From Massilia sp. Mn16-1_5 (lineage in GTDB: Bacteria; Pseudomonadota; Gammaproteobacteria; Burkholderiales; Burkholderiaceae_D), in the NCBI RefSeq assembly GCF_004798585.1, contig NZ_PPXQ01000009.1, forward strand, positions 186,001 to 250,000: a stretch of DNA of 64,000 bases. Direction: 5' to 3'. Shown here piece after piece: positions 18,948 through 30,240 of this stretch; positions within the stretch are counted from its first letter, which is position 1, and each line of letters starts with the position of its first letter. Position numbers and translations under genes: made by a program. The notes under the pieces are model-generated. The model made no database searches and was not told the DNA's origin. It saw only the letters and a list, made by a program, of their open reading frames with translations.

Positions 18948-19514
18948 ATGTCTTACAAAGAAGAATTTACCGAGAACGACTGGCGCCGGCTGCTGGCCAG
19001 CCTCGGTGAAGATCCGAACCGTCCCGGCCTCCATGAAACGCCTGCACGCGTGGCAAAAGCGTGGAAGCACTGGACCTCCGGTTACGACCAGAATCCAGTC
19101 GAAGTGCTGAAGGCTTTCGAGGATGGCGCCGAGCAATATAACGAGTTGATCGTGGTGCGCGGCATCCCGGTCTACAGCCACTGCGAGCACCACCTGGCGC
19201 CGTTCTTCGGCAAGGCCACCGTCGGGTATCTGCCCAACGGCAAGATCGTCGGCCTGTCGAAGCTGACCCGCCTGGTGGACATTTTCTCGAAGCGCCTGCA
19301 GGTGCAGGAACGCATGACGATGCAGATCGCGAATGCGCTGATGGAAGTGCTGGAACCGAAGGCCGTCGGCGTCGTCGTGAAGTGCCGCCACATGTGCATG
19401 GAAAGCCGCGGCATCCGCACCCAGGGTGAAGAAACGATCACGTCCTGCATGCTGGGCGAGCTGCAGCCGAATCTGGCGTTGCGCACCGAATTCCTGGCGC
19501 TCGCACGCGACTAA
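18948..19514 (+). CDS. folE: GTP cyclohydrolase I
   Basis: A 188-residue FolE1 enzyme converting GTP to 7,8-dihydroneopterin triphosphate for folate and pterin synthesis. Zinc ligands Cys79, His82 and Cys150 sit in SHCEHHLAPF and CRHMCMESRG; His81 is the catalytic-site neighbour. The GLSKLTRLVDIFSKRLQVQERMT block is near-universal. Length agrees with compact bacterial FolE1. The upstream sequence GGGTTTCCCC is a poor ribosome site but ATG 18948 gives the right N-terminus. Cytoplasmic, homodecameric by family. Confidence 0.97.
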   Translation: MSYKEEFTENDWRRLLASLGEDPNRPGLHETPARVAKAWKHWTSGYDQNPVEVLKAFEDGAEQYNELIVVRGIPVYSHCEHHLAPFFGKATVGYLPNGKIVGLSKLTRLVDIFSKRLQVQERMTMQIANALMEVLEPKAVGVVVKCRHMCMESRGIRTQGEETITSCMLGELQPNLALRTEFLALARD

Positions 19515-19598
19515 GTATCCAAGTAAGCCAGCGGGCCCGCGGCCTGCCGGGAACCTGTTCCGAAACTTTCCTCTCAAAGCTAATTTGGGGAGAACGAC

Positions 19599-19922
19599 AT
19601 GGCCAGGCCCGCATTCCCCAGCGATATTGGGCGCGAGCAGTTCGAGCTGGTGCGCGACATGCTCGAGGCGGCGCGGCGCAAGACGCGTCCGCGCAAGCAC
19701 GACCTCTACGACGTGTACTGCGCGGTGCTGTATTTCCTGCACACGGGCGCCGCCTGGCGCAGCCTGCCGCGCGACTTCCCGCCCTGGCGCACCGTCCACG
19801 AATATTTTACCCAGTGGACAATGCTGCGCGACGGCGAACGCACGCTGCTGGAACAGACCCTGGATAAACTCGGACGCGACACGGAACTGGCCCAGTTGCA
19901 CCGCCTGCTGCAGCCGCGCTGA
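19599..19922 (+). CDS. DUF4096 / IS402-type transposase N-terminal domain, orphan
   Basis: A 107-residue protein corresponding only to the N-terminal DUF4096 domain of IS5-family (IS402/IS427-like) transposases: YDVYCAVLYFLHTGAAWRSLPRDFPPWRTVHEYF is typical, quoted here in parts as YDVYCAVLYFLHTG, AAWRSLPRDFP and WRTVHEYF. A good ribosome site (GGGGAGA) precedes ATG 19599. No DDE catalytic domain, second frame or terminal inverted repeats are seen downstream before the PAP2 gene. Codon use and GC match the host genes. It is either an IS remnant whose orfB has been lost or a domesticated DNA-binding protein. Confidence 0.75.
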   Translation: MARPAFPSDIGREQFELVRDMLEAARRKTRPRKHDLYDVYCAVLYFLHTGAAWRSLPRDFPPWRTVHEYFTQWTMLRDGERTLLEQTLDKLGRDTELAQLHRLLQPR

Positions 19923-20111
19923 GCAGACATTTGGCGATGCGTTTGCACGACGCTTCTGCATGAAAGTTCCGCCACTGCCAGTGTAAAGACTGATCTTTAT
20001 CAGGTTTGCGGTGCCTGCGCCGGCGTCTTGTCACAATCTGTTGCGAATTCGAATCGTACGTCTTGCACGGCTGAGCTAAGCTAAGCTCTTGTCTTTTCTT
20101 CAAGCCCGGCC

Positions 20112-20720
20112 ATGTTCGACTATTTGAACCAATCCCTGTTCGCCATGTTCAATGCCGCGCCCGGTCTGTCGGGCTGGCGCCTGCACGGGGCCATCTTCGC
20201 CGCCGAATGGGTGATCATGATCGTGCCGCTCGGCCTGGTGCTGATGTGGACGAACGGCGCGCCGGGCCAGCGCGAGGCGGCCGTGCGGGCCCTGCTGACG
20301 GCCATGGTAGCCCTGACGATGAGCAAGCTCATCGGCCTGGCGTGGTTCCATCCGCGGCCCTTCATGGGCGGCATCGGCCAGAATTTCCTGGCGCATGCGC
20401 CGGACAGTTCTTTCCCGAGCGACCACGGCACCAGCATGTTCTCGGTGGCGCTGGCCCTGATGCTGAGCCAGCTGCGCGAAGTGCGCCGCTTCGGCATGGC
20501 CTTGCTGGTACTGGGTGTGTCGGTGGCCTGGGCCCGGGTCTTCCTTGGCGTCCATTGGCCGCTGGATATGGTGGGGGCCTTCATCGTTGCGGCCTTCGCC
20601 GCGATCCTGGTCGATACCCGCGTCGGCGAAGCACTGGCCACCACGCTGGAAACGCTGATGCAAAGCGTGTACCGCCGCGTCCTTGCCGCCCCGATCGCGC
20701 GCGGCTGGCTGCGACCTTAG
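20112..20720 (+). CDS. PAP2-family phosphatase, probable undecaprenyl-diphosphatase
   Basis: A 202-residue membrane phosphatase of the BcrC/YbjG type, expected to recycle undecaprenyl diphosphate on the outer side of the inner membrane. The tripartite PAP2 signature is complete: K-x8-RP around Lys72 and Arg82-Pro83, PSDH (102-105), and R-x5-H-x3-D with Arg142, His148 and Asp152. Five or six hydrophobic segments are seen. Its stop overlaps that of a convergent lipoprotein gene. Substrate follows from family similarity; another isoprenoid or lipid phosphate is possible. Confidence 0.85.
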   Translation: MFDYLNQSLFAMFNAAPGLSGWRLHGAIFAAEWVIMIVPLGLVLMWTNGAPGQREAAVRALLTAMVALTMSKLIGLAWFHPRPFMGGIGQNFLAHAPDSSFPSDHGTSMFSVALALMLSQLREVRRFGMALLVLGVSVAWARVFLGVHWPLDMVGAFIVAAFAAILVDTRVGEALATTLETLMQSVYRRVLAAPIARGWLRP

Positions 20721-21127
20721 GTCTTCGGGGCTTCCTGCTCCGCCTTCTCGAATATCAACTTCTTGTTCTCGTCCAGGTGGAACAGGCCGATCGGCTCGCC
20801 GGTCACCTGTTCCGGCGCCGCCATTTCGTTGCAGCCCTCGAGTTCCACACGCCAGGCCTGTTCCCCCGCGCGCAGCGTATAGATGTTTTCGCCTGAGCCG
20901 AACAGCTCGATTTCGATGTCCGACATCGGCAGCTGGCCCAGCGGGATGCGGCGCTGGCAATCCGGCATGCGGGTGGCGATCAGGTCGAGGGTGACGTCCT
21001 TGTTCCAGAAATGTTCCTGCACCGCGCGCACGGTCAGCGCATGCTGGTTGCCGTCGATGTAATAGGTAGCCGAGTCGTCGACACAGCCGGCGAGCAGCAG
21101 GGGGGCGATCAGGATGAATTTACGCAT
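20717..21127 (-). CDS. Small lipoprotein of unknown function
   Basis: A 136-residue predicted lipoprotein. ATG 21125-21127 gives a short signal MRKFILIAPLLLAGC with lipobox LAGC and mature Cys15; the longer in-frame N-terminal extension is not signal-like. The mature protein is acidic, with Cys57 and a later Cys (EGCNEM) that may form a disulfide. I recognise no domain. It is convergent with the PAP2 gene and divergent from the paoA-like gene, whose coding starts 167 bases further right. Confidence 0.75.
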   Translation of the reverse strand: MRKFILIAPLLLAGCVDDSATYYIDGNQHALTVRAVQEHFWNKDVTLDLIATRMPDCQRRIPLGQLPMSDIEIELFGSGENIYTLRAGEQAWRVELEGCNEMAAPEQVTGEPIGLFHLDENKKLIFEKAEQEAPKT

Positions 21128-21293
21128 GCAGGGTTCCAGGTTGCGGCGCGGCCTTGCGCGCCCTGGGCAGTATAGAGCGTGTCTTTCTTGCCGTGCAACC
21201 TGGCCGGCATGCCGCATCTCTCCCGGACTCCCCGTTTTCGCGAATTCGGGGATGATGAATGTTTGATCTCTCCCATTCGAGACGAGCGAGACC

Positions 21294-21863
<570 letters not shown>

Positions 21864-21879
21864 AAAGGGACTCCTGCCC

Positions 21880-22871
<992 letters not shown>

Positions 22872-22875
<4 letters not shown>

Positions 22876-25079
22876 ACGGCATCGGCGCACCTATCAATCG
22901 AACCGACGGCTGGGCCAAGGTCAGCGGCGCCGCGCATTACACCGCCGAGCACTACGTCGAGGGCTTGACCCACGCTGTACTGGTCACCAGCACGATTCCC
23001 AGCGGCCGCGTGCTCCGGATCGACGACAGCGCGGCGCGCGACGTACCCGGCCTGCTGCTGGTGATGACCCCGCAGAACGCCATGCGCCTGCCGAAGGAGA
23101 CGAAGGATGGCAAGCTGCAGCCGCCGATCGGCCGCCGGCTCACGCTGCTGCAGGAGGACGAGGTCTACTACAACAACCAGCCGATTGCGGTGGTGGTAGC
23201 CGACACCTTTGAACATGCGCGCGAGGCTGCGGCCCGGCTGCGCATCGAGTACGAGCGCAAGGATGCCGTGCTCGACTTCGAACAGGCGAAGGAGTCGCTG
23301 CATGCGCCCGAGAAGGTGCTGACCGAGGACGCCGACACCAAACGCGGCGACCTGGCGGATGGCCTGCTCGCGGCCAGCGTGCGGCTCGATGCAAGCTACA
23401 CCACGCCGATCGAGCATCACAATCCGCTCGAAACCCATGCGACGATCGCAGAGTGGAACGGCGACAAACTGACCATCCACGAATCGACCCAGTACATGAA
23501 GGGCGTGCAGCGCATCATGGCCGCCATCTTCGGCATCCCGCCCGAGAACGTGACGGCAATTTGCCCCTACACCGGCGGCGGCTTCGGTTCGAAGGGTTCG
23601 GTGTGGTCGCATGCCCCCTTGACGGCGATGGCGGCGAAGATGCTGGGGCGGCCGGTCAAGCTGTCGCTGGACCGGAACAATATGTTCGGCCCGGTCGGCC
23701 AGCGCCCCAACACCGAGCAGCGCTTCCGGCTGGGCGCGCTTGACGACGGCCGCTTGCTGGCCTCGAGCCACGACACCATCGCCTATACCTCGATGATCGA
23801 GGACTGGATCGAGCCCTGCGGCATCGTCACGCGCATGATGTACGAGAGCCCGCACCAGCAAACCACGCACCGGCTGGCCAGCATGAACCTGGGCACGCCG
23901 ACCTTCATGCGCGCACCGGGTGAAGCGACCGGCTCGTTCGCGCTCGAATCGGCGATGGACGAACTGGCCTATCAGCTGAACATGGATCCGCTCGACCTGC
24001 GGCTGAAGAACTATACGGAGAAGGACCCCGGCAAGGACCTGCCGTGGTCCAGTAAATCGCTGCGCCAGTGCTACGAGATCGGGGCCGAGCGCTTCGGCTG
24101 GAAGGACCGCCAGCCGCAGCCGCGTTCCATGAAACAGGGGAACAAGCTGGTCGGCTGGGGCATGGCCACCGCCACCTATCCGACCAACCGTTCGCCGGGC
24201 GAGTGCTCGGCCACCCTGAACCCGGACGGCACGGCCCTGTTCCGCTCCGCCACCCAGGACCTGGGCACCGGCACCTATACCGTGATGACCCAGATTGCGG
24301 CGGACGCCATCGGCCTGAAGGTGGAGCAGGTGCGCTTCGAGCTGGGGAATTCGCAGATGCCCGAGTCGCCGGTGTCGGGCGGTTCGACCACGGTGGCCAG
24401 CGTCGGCCCGGCGGTGCAGGCGGCCGGCCATGCGCTGCGCCTGAAGCTGGTGGGCATCGCCGCAAGCGCGGAAGCGTCGCCGCTGTTCGGCGCCACGCCC
24501 GACCAGGTCGGCGTCGAGAACGGCGAACTGTACCTGTTGGCGGAACCGGCGCGGCGTGAAGCGATGGCGGCCATCGTCACGCGCCACGGCGCCCCGGTCG
24601 AGGTGACGGCGAAGGCCGAACCCGGCGACGAAAAGAAGAAGTACTCGATGCACTCTTTTGGTGCAGTGTTCGTCGAGGTGACGGTGGACGAAGACCTCGG
24701 CGAGATCCGCGTGCCGCGCGTGGTCGGCGTCTACGGTGTCGGCAAGCTGATGAACGAGAAGACCGGCTACAGCCAGCTGATGGGCGGGATCGTCTGGGGC
24801 ATCGGCCTGGCGCTGTTCGAGGAAACCCTGATCGACGGGAGAAATGGCCGCGCGGTGAACGGCAACCTGGCCGAGTACCACGTGCCGACCAATGCCGACA
24901 TCCAGGCCATCGATGTGCAGATCGTCGACGAGATTGACCCGCACGTGAACCCCCTGGGGGCGAAGGGGATCGGCGAGATCGGCATCACCGGCGTGGGGGC
25001 CGCGATTGCGAATGCGGTGTATCACGCGACCGGCAAGCGGGTGCGGGATTTGCCGGTGACGCTCGATAAGGTCTTATAA
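22872..25079 (+). CDS. paoC: Aldehyde oxidoreductase molybdenum-binding subunit, PaoC-like
   Basis: A 735-residue catalytic subunit that would hydroxylate aldehydes to acids with a molybdenum-cytosine-dinucleotide cofactor. Motifs: TGGGFGSKGSVWSH for cofactor contact, APGEATGSFALESAMDELA in the middle, and the catalytic Glu702 in GIGEIGITG near the C-terminus. The start is fixed by the ATGA overlap with the FAD subunit; upstream codons in this phase are Arg/Ala-rich shadow. A paoD-type maturation chaperone is not in this window. Aromatic aldehyde detoxification is the family role in E. coli; here it is inferred. Confidence 0.93.
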
Positions 25080-25085
25080 ACCGCG

Positions 25086-26600
25086 TTAGTGGTGAGTAGC
25101 AGCTGTGTGGTGCGCAACCGCCCCGTGCTCACCCTTCTCTTTGCCTTCGCCATGCTTGGCGTGGGTGTTCTCCCAGCCGCCGCCCAAAGCCAGGAACAGC
25201 TGTACCTGGTCCGCTGCCAGCTGCGCATCCGACGCCGCCAGCATGCTCTCGGCGCTGGCCAGCGTGCGGTCCGCATCCAGCGCGGCCAGGAAGTCGGTGC
25301 GGCCGAACTGGTACAGCCTGGCCGTCTGCTTCGACGCCAGCGCGCTCTGGTCGCGCGCCGCGCGCAGCATGGCGTTGCGGTCGAGCTCGCGCGCATACAC
25401 GGTCAAGGCCGATTCCGTTTCGCGCAGGGCGTTCAACACCACCGAGTCGAACTTCGCCAGCGCGCCGGACGTGTTGGCCTTGGCCTGGGCGATGTGCGAG
25501 CGCGCCGAGCTGGTCGCTGGCAGGTTCCACGAGATCAGCGGGCCGAGCGCGAACTTCCAGGTGTTCGCTTCGCCGAACCCGTTCATGAAGCCGACGCCGC
25601 CGAAGGATGCGCCGAGCGTGATGTTCGGGTACAGCTCGGCGGTGGCGACACCGATGCGCGCCGTGGCGCCGGCGAGTACGCGCTCGGCCTGGCGCACGTC
25701 GGGGCGGCGGCGCAGCAGGGCGGCGCCGTCGCCCACCGGAATCGCCGCGCTCACGCGCGGCGGCGTGGCGCACTGCGCCACCTCGGCCGGGAAGGCGCTC
25801 GGCACTTCGCCGGTCAGCACCGCCAGGCGATACAGCGCGGTGCGGCGGTGCGCCTCCAGCGGCGGCAGGTTGGCGCGCAGCTGGTCCAGCTGGGCCTGCG
25901 CACGGCTGTTGTCGATGGCGATGCCGCGCCCGCGCTGGACGCGTTCAAAGGTCAGCGTGACGAACTTGTGCTGCAGGTCCACCGAGTCTTGCGCGACCTT
26001 CAGCTGGTAGCCCGCCGAGCAGGCCTCGGCGTAGGCGCGCGCGGTGTCGGCCGCGACGATCACGTGGGTCAGGTCGCTGGCCGCCTGCGCGGCTTCGACG
26101 TCGGCTTCCGCGGCCTCGACGGCGCGGCGGACACGGCCCCAGATGTCGAGCAGGTAGCCGATCTTGATGTCGCCGTCATAGATGCCGGTGCGCGGCAGCT
26201 GTTCCGGGAGACCGATCGAGGCGCCGGCGATGCGGCCGTACACCGGAGACGCGCTCATCTCGACTTCAGGACGCTTCTTTTCCTCGACTTCTTCCAGCAC
26301 GCCGTGCGCGCGTTCCAGGTTGGCGGCGGCCACGCGCAGGTCGGCGTTGGCGGCAAAGGCCTTGGTAACCAGCTTGTCCAGCACCGGGTCCTGGTACAGG
26401 CGCCACCAGTCGGCCGGTAGCGGTTCGGATGTGTAGGGCTGCTCGGTGGCGCCCATGAATGTGGCGTTCGCGGCGTCGCGCTTGACCACGGCCTCCTTCG
26501 GCACGTGGTAGTCGGGGCCGACCGTGGTGCAGGCGGAGATTGCCGCCGCCAGCGCTGTCAGCGTGAAGGTTTTATATGCAATGGATCTGGTTCGGGTCAT
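25086..26600 (-). CDS. Outer-membrane efflux lipoprotein, NodT/OprM type
   Basis: A 504-residue TolC-like outer-membrane channel for the efflux pump encoded upstream. The N-terminus MTRTRSIAYKTFTLTALAAA leads to a lipobox ISAC, then CTTVGPDYHVP, which is standard for RND/MFP-linked lipoproteins. Two repeats of long alpha-hairpins are visible (NADLRVAAANLERAHG and its C-terminal counterpart ESALTVYARELDRNAML). The last 27 residues are His-rich (about 8 His, ending AVAHHTAATHH) and not a normal family feature. Its start overlaps the periplasmic adaptor stop. Last gene of marR-FUSC-DUF1656-adaptor-channel. Confidence 0.92.
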   Translation of the reverse strand: MTRTRSIAYKTFTLTALAAAISACTTVGPDYHVPKEAVVKRDAANATFMGATEQPYTSEPLPADWWRLYQDPVLDKLVTKAFAANADLRVAAANLERAHGVLEEVEEKKRPEVEMSASPVYGRIAGASIGLPEQLPRTGIYDGDIKIGYLLDIWGRVRRAVEAAEADVEAAQAASDLTHVIVAADTARAYAEACSAGYQLKVAQDSVDLQHKFVTLTFERVQRGRGIAIDNSRAQAQLDQLRANLPPLEAHRRTALYRLAVLTGEVPSAFPAEVAQCATPPRVSAAIPVGDGAALLRRRPDVRQAERVLAGATARIGVATAELYPNITLGASFGGVGFMNGFGEANTWKFALGPLISWNLPATSSARSHIAQAKANTSGALAKFDSVVLNALRETESALTVYARELDRNAMLRAARDQSALASKQTARLYQFGRTDFLAALDADRTLASAESMLAASDAQLAADQVQLFLALGGGWENTHAKHGEGKEKGEHGAVAHHTAATHH

Positions 26601-27508
26601 GATCGTTTGTTCGTAGTCGGCGCAGTCGTGGCGACAGCCTTCGGCAGCACCTTCACGGTCGCGGTCTGGCCGGCGACCAGGCGCACACTGGCCGGCACCG
26701 GATCGAGCGCGATGCGCACCGGAATGCGCTGAGCCAGGCGCACCCAGTTGAAGGTCGGGTTCACGTTCGGCAGCATGTTGGCGCCGGTACTGCGGTCGCG
26801 GTCGGCGATGCCTTCGGCGAAGCTTTCGACGCGGCCGGCGATCGGCTGGCGCGTACCCATCAGGATCACTTCGGCTTTATCTCCGATCTGGATGCCGGGC
26901 AGCTTGGTTTCTTCAAAATAGCCTTCGACATAGAAGGTGGTGCGGTCGACCAGGGCCATCACCGGACGCGCCGCGCTTGCGTAGGCGCCCTCGCGCAGGT
27001 CGAGGTTGGTGACGATGCCGTCCACCGCGGACACCACGTGCGAGCGTTCCAGGTTCAGCTTCGCGGTGTCGCGGTTGACTTCGGCCTGGGCGAGGGCGGC
27101 ACGGGCCTGGTCGGTGCGGGTCTGGCCCTGTTCGCGGGTCTCCTGCGAAACCAGGTCGTCGAGCTGGGTATTGCGCTGGTTCTCGCGCTGGGCCTGGGCC
27201 AGCGCGGCCTGCGCGGCCACCACCTGGGCCTGGCTCTGGCGCAGCGCCAGTTCGAAGCGCGCGCGGTCGATCTCGAACAGCGGTTCGCCGATGGCGACGT
27301 GCTGGTTATCGTGCACGTACACCTTGGTCACCTGGCCCGTGACGTCCGGCGCCACCTGCACCACATAGGCCTTCACGCGGCCGTCGCGGGTCCAGGGCTC
27401 GACCTCGTAATGGCGCCACAGCTGCCAGCCTGCATACACCGCGCCGGCGGCGAACGCCAGAGTAATACCCATCCGGCCCAGCGCCGGGAACGAAATTTTC
27501 AAAGCCAT
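26597..27508 (-). CDS. HlyD/AaeA-type periplasmic adaptor
   Basis: A 303-residue membrane-fusion protein linking the inner-membrane FUSC protein to the outer-membrane channel. One N-terminal anchor (ITLAFAAGAVYAGWQLW), then the lipoyl half-motif DGRVKAYVVQVAPDVTGQV, a coiled-coil hairpin (about 85-165, Gln/Ala-rich) and the second lipoyl half SAVDGIVTNLDLREGAY. The organisation equals AaeA/EmrA. It starts 8 bases after the DUF1656 protein's stop and overlaps the channel gene by four bases. Confidence 0.92.
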   Translation of the reverse strand: MALKISFPALGRMGITLAFAAGAVYAGWQLWRHYEVEPWTRDGRVKAYVVQVAPDVTGQVTKVYVHDNQHVAIGEPLFEIDRARFELALRQSQAQVVAAQAALAQAQRENQRNTQLDDLVSQETREQGQTRTDQARAALAQAEVNRDTAKLNLERSHVVSAVDGIVTNLDLREGAYASAARPVMALVDRTTFYVEGYFEETKLPGIQIGDKAEVILMGTRQPIAGRVESFAEGIADRDRSTGANMLPNVNPTFNWVRLAQRIPVRIALDPVPASVRLVAGQTATVKVLPKAVATTAPTTNKRS

Positions 27509-27515
27509 CTCAGGA

Positions 27516-27722
27516 TCAGGACCAGTTGCGTGTGAAGTAGGTCAGCGCGCCGAGCACGATGACGAACAGGGAAAAATCGAACAGCGCCGGGTGCCACACC
27601 AGGCGGTAAAAGCCGGTCCGTGCCAGGACCAGGTTGAGCAGCCTCGATACCACCAGCGCCGCCAGCGTGAGCAGCAGGAGCGGAGGAACGTAGAGGCCGT
27701 AGATGCTGACTTCGCCGATCAT
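27516..27722 (-). CDS. DUF1656 small membrane protein, AaeX-like
   Basis: A 68-residue protein with two transmembrane segments (PLLLLTLAALVVSRLLNLVL and LFDFSLFVIVLGALTYF) separated by the conserved TGFYRLVWHPALF. This is DUF1656, the AaeX-type subunit that always accompanies FUSC/adaptor pumps. ATG 27720-27722 overlaps the stop of the FUSC gene as ATGA. Function within the pump is unknown. Confidence 0.9.
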   Translation of the reverse strand: MIGEVSIYGLYVPPLLLLTLAALVVSRLLNLVLARTGFYRLVWHPALFDFSLFVIVLGALTYFTRNWS

Positions 27723-29749
27723 CGGATCTCCTTTTCGTAAGGGGCGGCTTGCGGGAACAGGTCGCGCCGCATGCCGGTCAGTGCAGCCAGCGCTTCGTTC
27801 TGCGCGCTGTCGCGGGTGCCTGCAAGAATCGCGCGCAGGGCGTTGTCGAGGGTGCCGAGCAGGCGCGATTCGCAGTCCCTGTCGACGCGCGGGCGCAGCG
27901 CGAAATGGCGCGACAATTGCGTCATCAGGGGCTTGATCGCGGCTTCGCCCCGTCCCAGCTGGCTGCGCACTTCCTGCAGCAGGGTCATGTTCAGGCCGAT
28001 GCGCAGGTCGCGCAGCGCATCGGCCGCCTGCAGGTCTGCCTGCGCTTCGGCCTGGGCCAGGCGCGGCGTCAGCAGGCCGACGCGGTCGACCATGCGCGCC
28101 GAGAATTCGGCCGAGGTCACGCGTTCGCCGCTGCCGAGGCGCGCCAGCTCGCTCCAGCCGGCCTTCAGCAGGCGGCGCGCCGTCCAGCCGGCGCCGACGC
28201 GGCGCAGCACGCTGGTGGTGACGGCGGCGGCCACCAGGCCGAGCACCTGCGCCAGCGTGCCGTTGGTGAAGGACACGATGTCGACGTTGTGGGTGTCGAG
28301 CAGGGCCAGCGTGCCGCACAGGCCGAACAGCCAGGGCATGGCGCGCCCGAAGGTCGACGGCCGCGCGATCCAGACGCCGACCAGCAGGAAGGTTGGCGCG
28401 CACACCAGCGTCAGCATCTCGAAGCTGTGGATGGCCGGCAGGATGCAGAGAATGTACAGCGCCGACACCGGGATCGAATAGACCGTATACACCAGGAAGC
28501 CCTTGATGAAGGGGACCGGGTCGTCCTGGGTCGAGAAGAAGCAGCACAGCACCGCGGCCATCATCGGCGCGGCGGCGCCGGACGGCCAGCCGGACAGGAT
28601 CCAGAAGGCGCAGCAGGCGAGGGTGGCGACGATCGCCGCAAAGGCCGACAGCAGGGCCATGCCGCGGTCCTGGTGCAAGGTGCTGGGCGGCACGCCCGGC
28701 AGGCGGCGCACCGCATCCGGCAGCTTGCCGTGTACGCCGGAGTCGATGTGCCGGCGCAGGGTACGGGTCTCGACGCACAGGTCGAGCAGCCGGCGCAGGC
28801 GCGCCGCCAGGTTCAGTTCGATCAGGCCGCTCCAGCCGAGGCCACGGCTCGCCTGCGGCGCGAGCGCGTCGATGCGTGCATGCAGCAAGGCCGCGGGTGC
28901 GTCCAGCACGGCGTCCTTCGGCGTGTTGACCAGCGCCGTGACGTCGTGCAGCAGGGCGCTCCAGCGTTCCGACGATGCGGTGGCGCCCATCTCGCGCAGC
29001 GCCGTCAGGCGGTCTTCGATGCCCGAGACGACCGGAACGAGCTGCGCCAGGCGCTCCTGCAGGGCGTTGACGGCCTTGCCGGTCCAGCGCACGTGCGAGG
29101 TATCGAAGGGCAGGTGGGTGCTCATCACGCGCAGTTCGGTGATGTCGCCGGCCAGCTTGCGGCGCTCGCTTGCACTGCGCTTGTCGCCAGCCGGATTGAG
29201 GGCGTCGCGGATCCAGTGGTGGGCGTCCTGCACCGCATGGTCCAGGCGCGCCAGCAGCACCGGGCCGAAGGACTGCGGCAGCACCAGGCTGTGGATCACG
29301 GTCGCGCAGGTAATGCCGAGCACGATTTCCTCGACGCGCGCGAGGGCGATGTCGAAGATCGCGCCCGGCTCGTTCACCGCAGGGAAGGCGACCAGGCCGG
29401 CCGTATACCCGGCCAGCATCAGCAGGTAGGAGCGTGGCGTGCGGTCGAGCAGGGAGAAGTACAGGCAGCCGCCGATCCACAGCGCCAGCGCCAGCGAAAG
29501 CAACTCGGGCGAGTTGCCCAGCTGCGGCACCAGGAAGGTGACGGCGATGGCGCCCAGCAGCGTACCACCCGCACGATAAAACCCCTTGGAACGGGTCGGC
29601 CCGGCGAAGGGCGCGCTGACGATATAGGCGGTCATCATCGCCCAGAAGGGTCGCGGCAGTCCGATGCGCATCGAGATGTACACCGCAAGCATCGCTGCCG
29701 CGAATGATTTGACGGAGAACAGCAGCTCCGTCCGGGAAGCCAGCTTCAT
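27719..29749 (-). CDS. FUSC family inner-membrane efflux protein, AaeB-like
   Basis: A 676-residue inner-membrane transporter, the energised component of an aromatic-acid-type efflux pump. Two blocks of about five transmembrane helices (residues about 12-165 and 360-510) flank and follow cytoplasmic helical domains. The N-terminal MRIGLPRPFWAMMTAYIVS and the PTRSKGFYRAGGTLLGA loop are typical of AaeB/FUSC proteins. The start overlaps the MarR stop as ATGA. By analogy to AaeB it exports hydroxylated aromatic carboxylates, but Burkholderiales versions may export other aromatic compounds or drugs. Confidence 0.92.
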   Translation of the reverse strand: MKLASRTELLFSVKSFAAAMLAVYISMRIGLPRPFWAMMTAYIVSAPFAGPTRSKGFYRAGGTLLGAIAVTFLVPQLGNSPELLSLALALWIGGCLYFSLLDRTPRSYLLMLAGYTAGLVAFPAVNEPGAIFDIALARVEEIVLGITCATVIHSLVLPQSFGPVLLARLDHAVQDAHHWIRDALNPAGDKRSASERRKLAGDITELRVMSTHLPFDTSHVRWTGKAVNALQERLAQLVPVVSGIEDRLTALREMGATASSERWSALLHDVTALVNTPKDAVLDAPAALLHARIDALAPQASRGLGWSGLIELNLAARLRRLLDLCVETRTLRRHIDSGVHGKLPDAVRRLPGVPPSTLHQDRGMALLSAFAAIVATLACCAFWILSGWPSGAAAPMMAAVLCCFFSTQDDPVPFIKGFLVYTVYSIPVSALYILCILPAIHSFEMLTLVCAPTFLLVGVWIARPSTFGRAMPWLFGLCGTLALLDTHNVDIVSFTNGTLAQVLGLVAAAVTTSVLRRVGAGWTARRLLKAGWSELARLGSGERVTSAEFSARMVDRVGLLTPRLAQAEAQADLQAADALRDLRIGLNMTLLQEVRSQLGRGEAAIKPLMTQLSRHFALRPRVDRDCESRLLGTLDNALRAILAGTRDSAQNEALAALTGMRRDLFPQAAPYEKEIR

Positions 29750-30222
29750 GCGCTCTTGCGCTCCGCGGCCTGCTCCAGGGTGAGGTTGGCGACCACGTCG
29801 GGGAGCCCCGCCAGCACGCGCAGGCAGGCTTCGACGTCGCTTGGCGCGAAGGCGCCGAACAGCTTGCGGCGGAATGGACGCAGCGCCTGGTCCATGAGAT
29901 CGGCGGTCTTGCGGCCTTCGCCGGTCAGGCGCAGGATCTTGGCGCGGCGGTCGTTCGGGTCCTCATGGCGCTCCAGCAAGCCGGACTCGAGCAGCTGATC
30001 GACCACGCGCACCAGCGACGATGGCTCCAGGCTGAGCGTTTCGGCCAGCACGCCGGGGCGCACGCCGCTCTCGCCGAAGCGGCTGATGACCAGTACCGGC
30101 AGCCCGGTCGCCTGCGACAGCCCGTAATCTGCCGCGACCTTGTCGGCGGCGGCGCGGTAGACGCGCGAAGAAAGGGTGAGGGCGGCGGTGAGACTGCTCA
30201 GGGTCTGGTCCGATAGGCTCAT
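29746..30222 (-). CDS. MarR family transcriptional regulator
   Basis: A 158-residue winged-helix regulator. LAETLSLEPSSLVRVVDQLLESGLLERHEDPNDRRAKILRLT contains the recognition helix and the wing with the D-x-R-R-x-K signature; quoted in parts: PSSLVRVVDQLLESG and DPNDRRAKILRLT. It heads the efflux operon and overlaps the FUSC start by four bases, so it almost surely represses this operon and responds to a pump substrate. A palindrome at 30241-30259 lies directly upstream. Confidence 0.93.
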   Translation of the reverse strand: MSLSDQTLSSLTAALTLSSRVYRAAADKVAADYGLSQATGLPVLVISRFGESGVRPGVLAETLSLEPSSLVRVVDQLLESGLLERHEDPNDRRAKILRLTGEGRKTADLMDQALRPFRRKLFGAFAPSDVEACLRVLAGLPDVVANLTLEQAAERKSA

Positions 30223-30240
30223 GAATTATTTCAGATAAAT

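Noticed and set aside
20077..20092. Short tandem GCTAA repeats before the PAP2 gene
   Set aside because: Only two to three units; not above chance for a regulatory or phase-variable tract.
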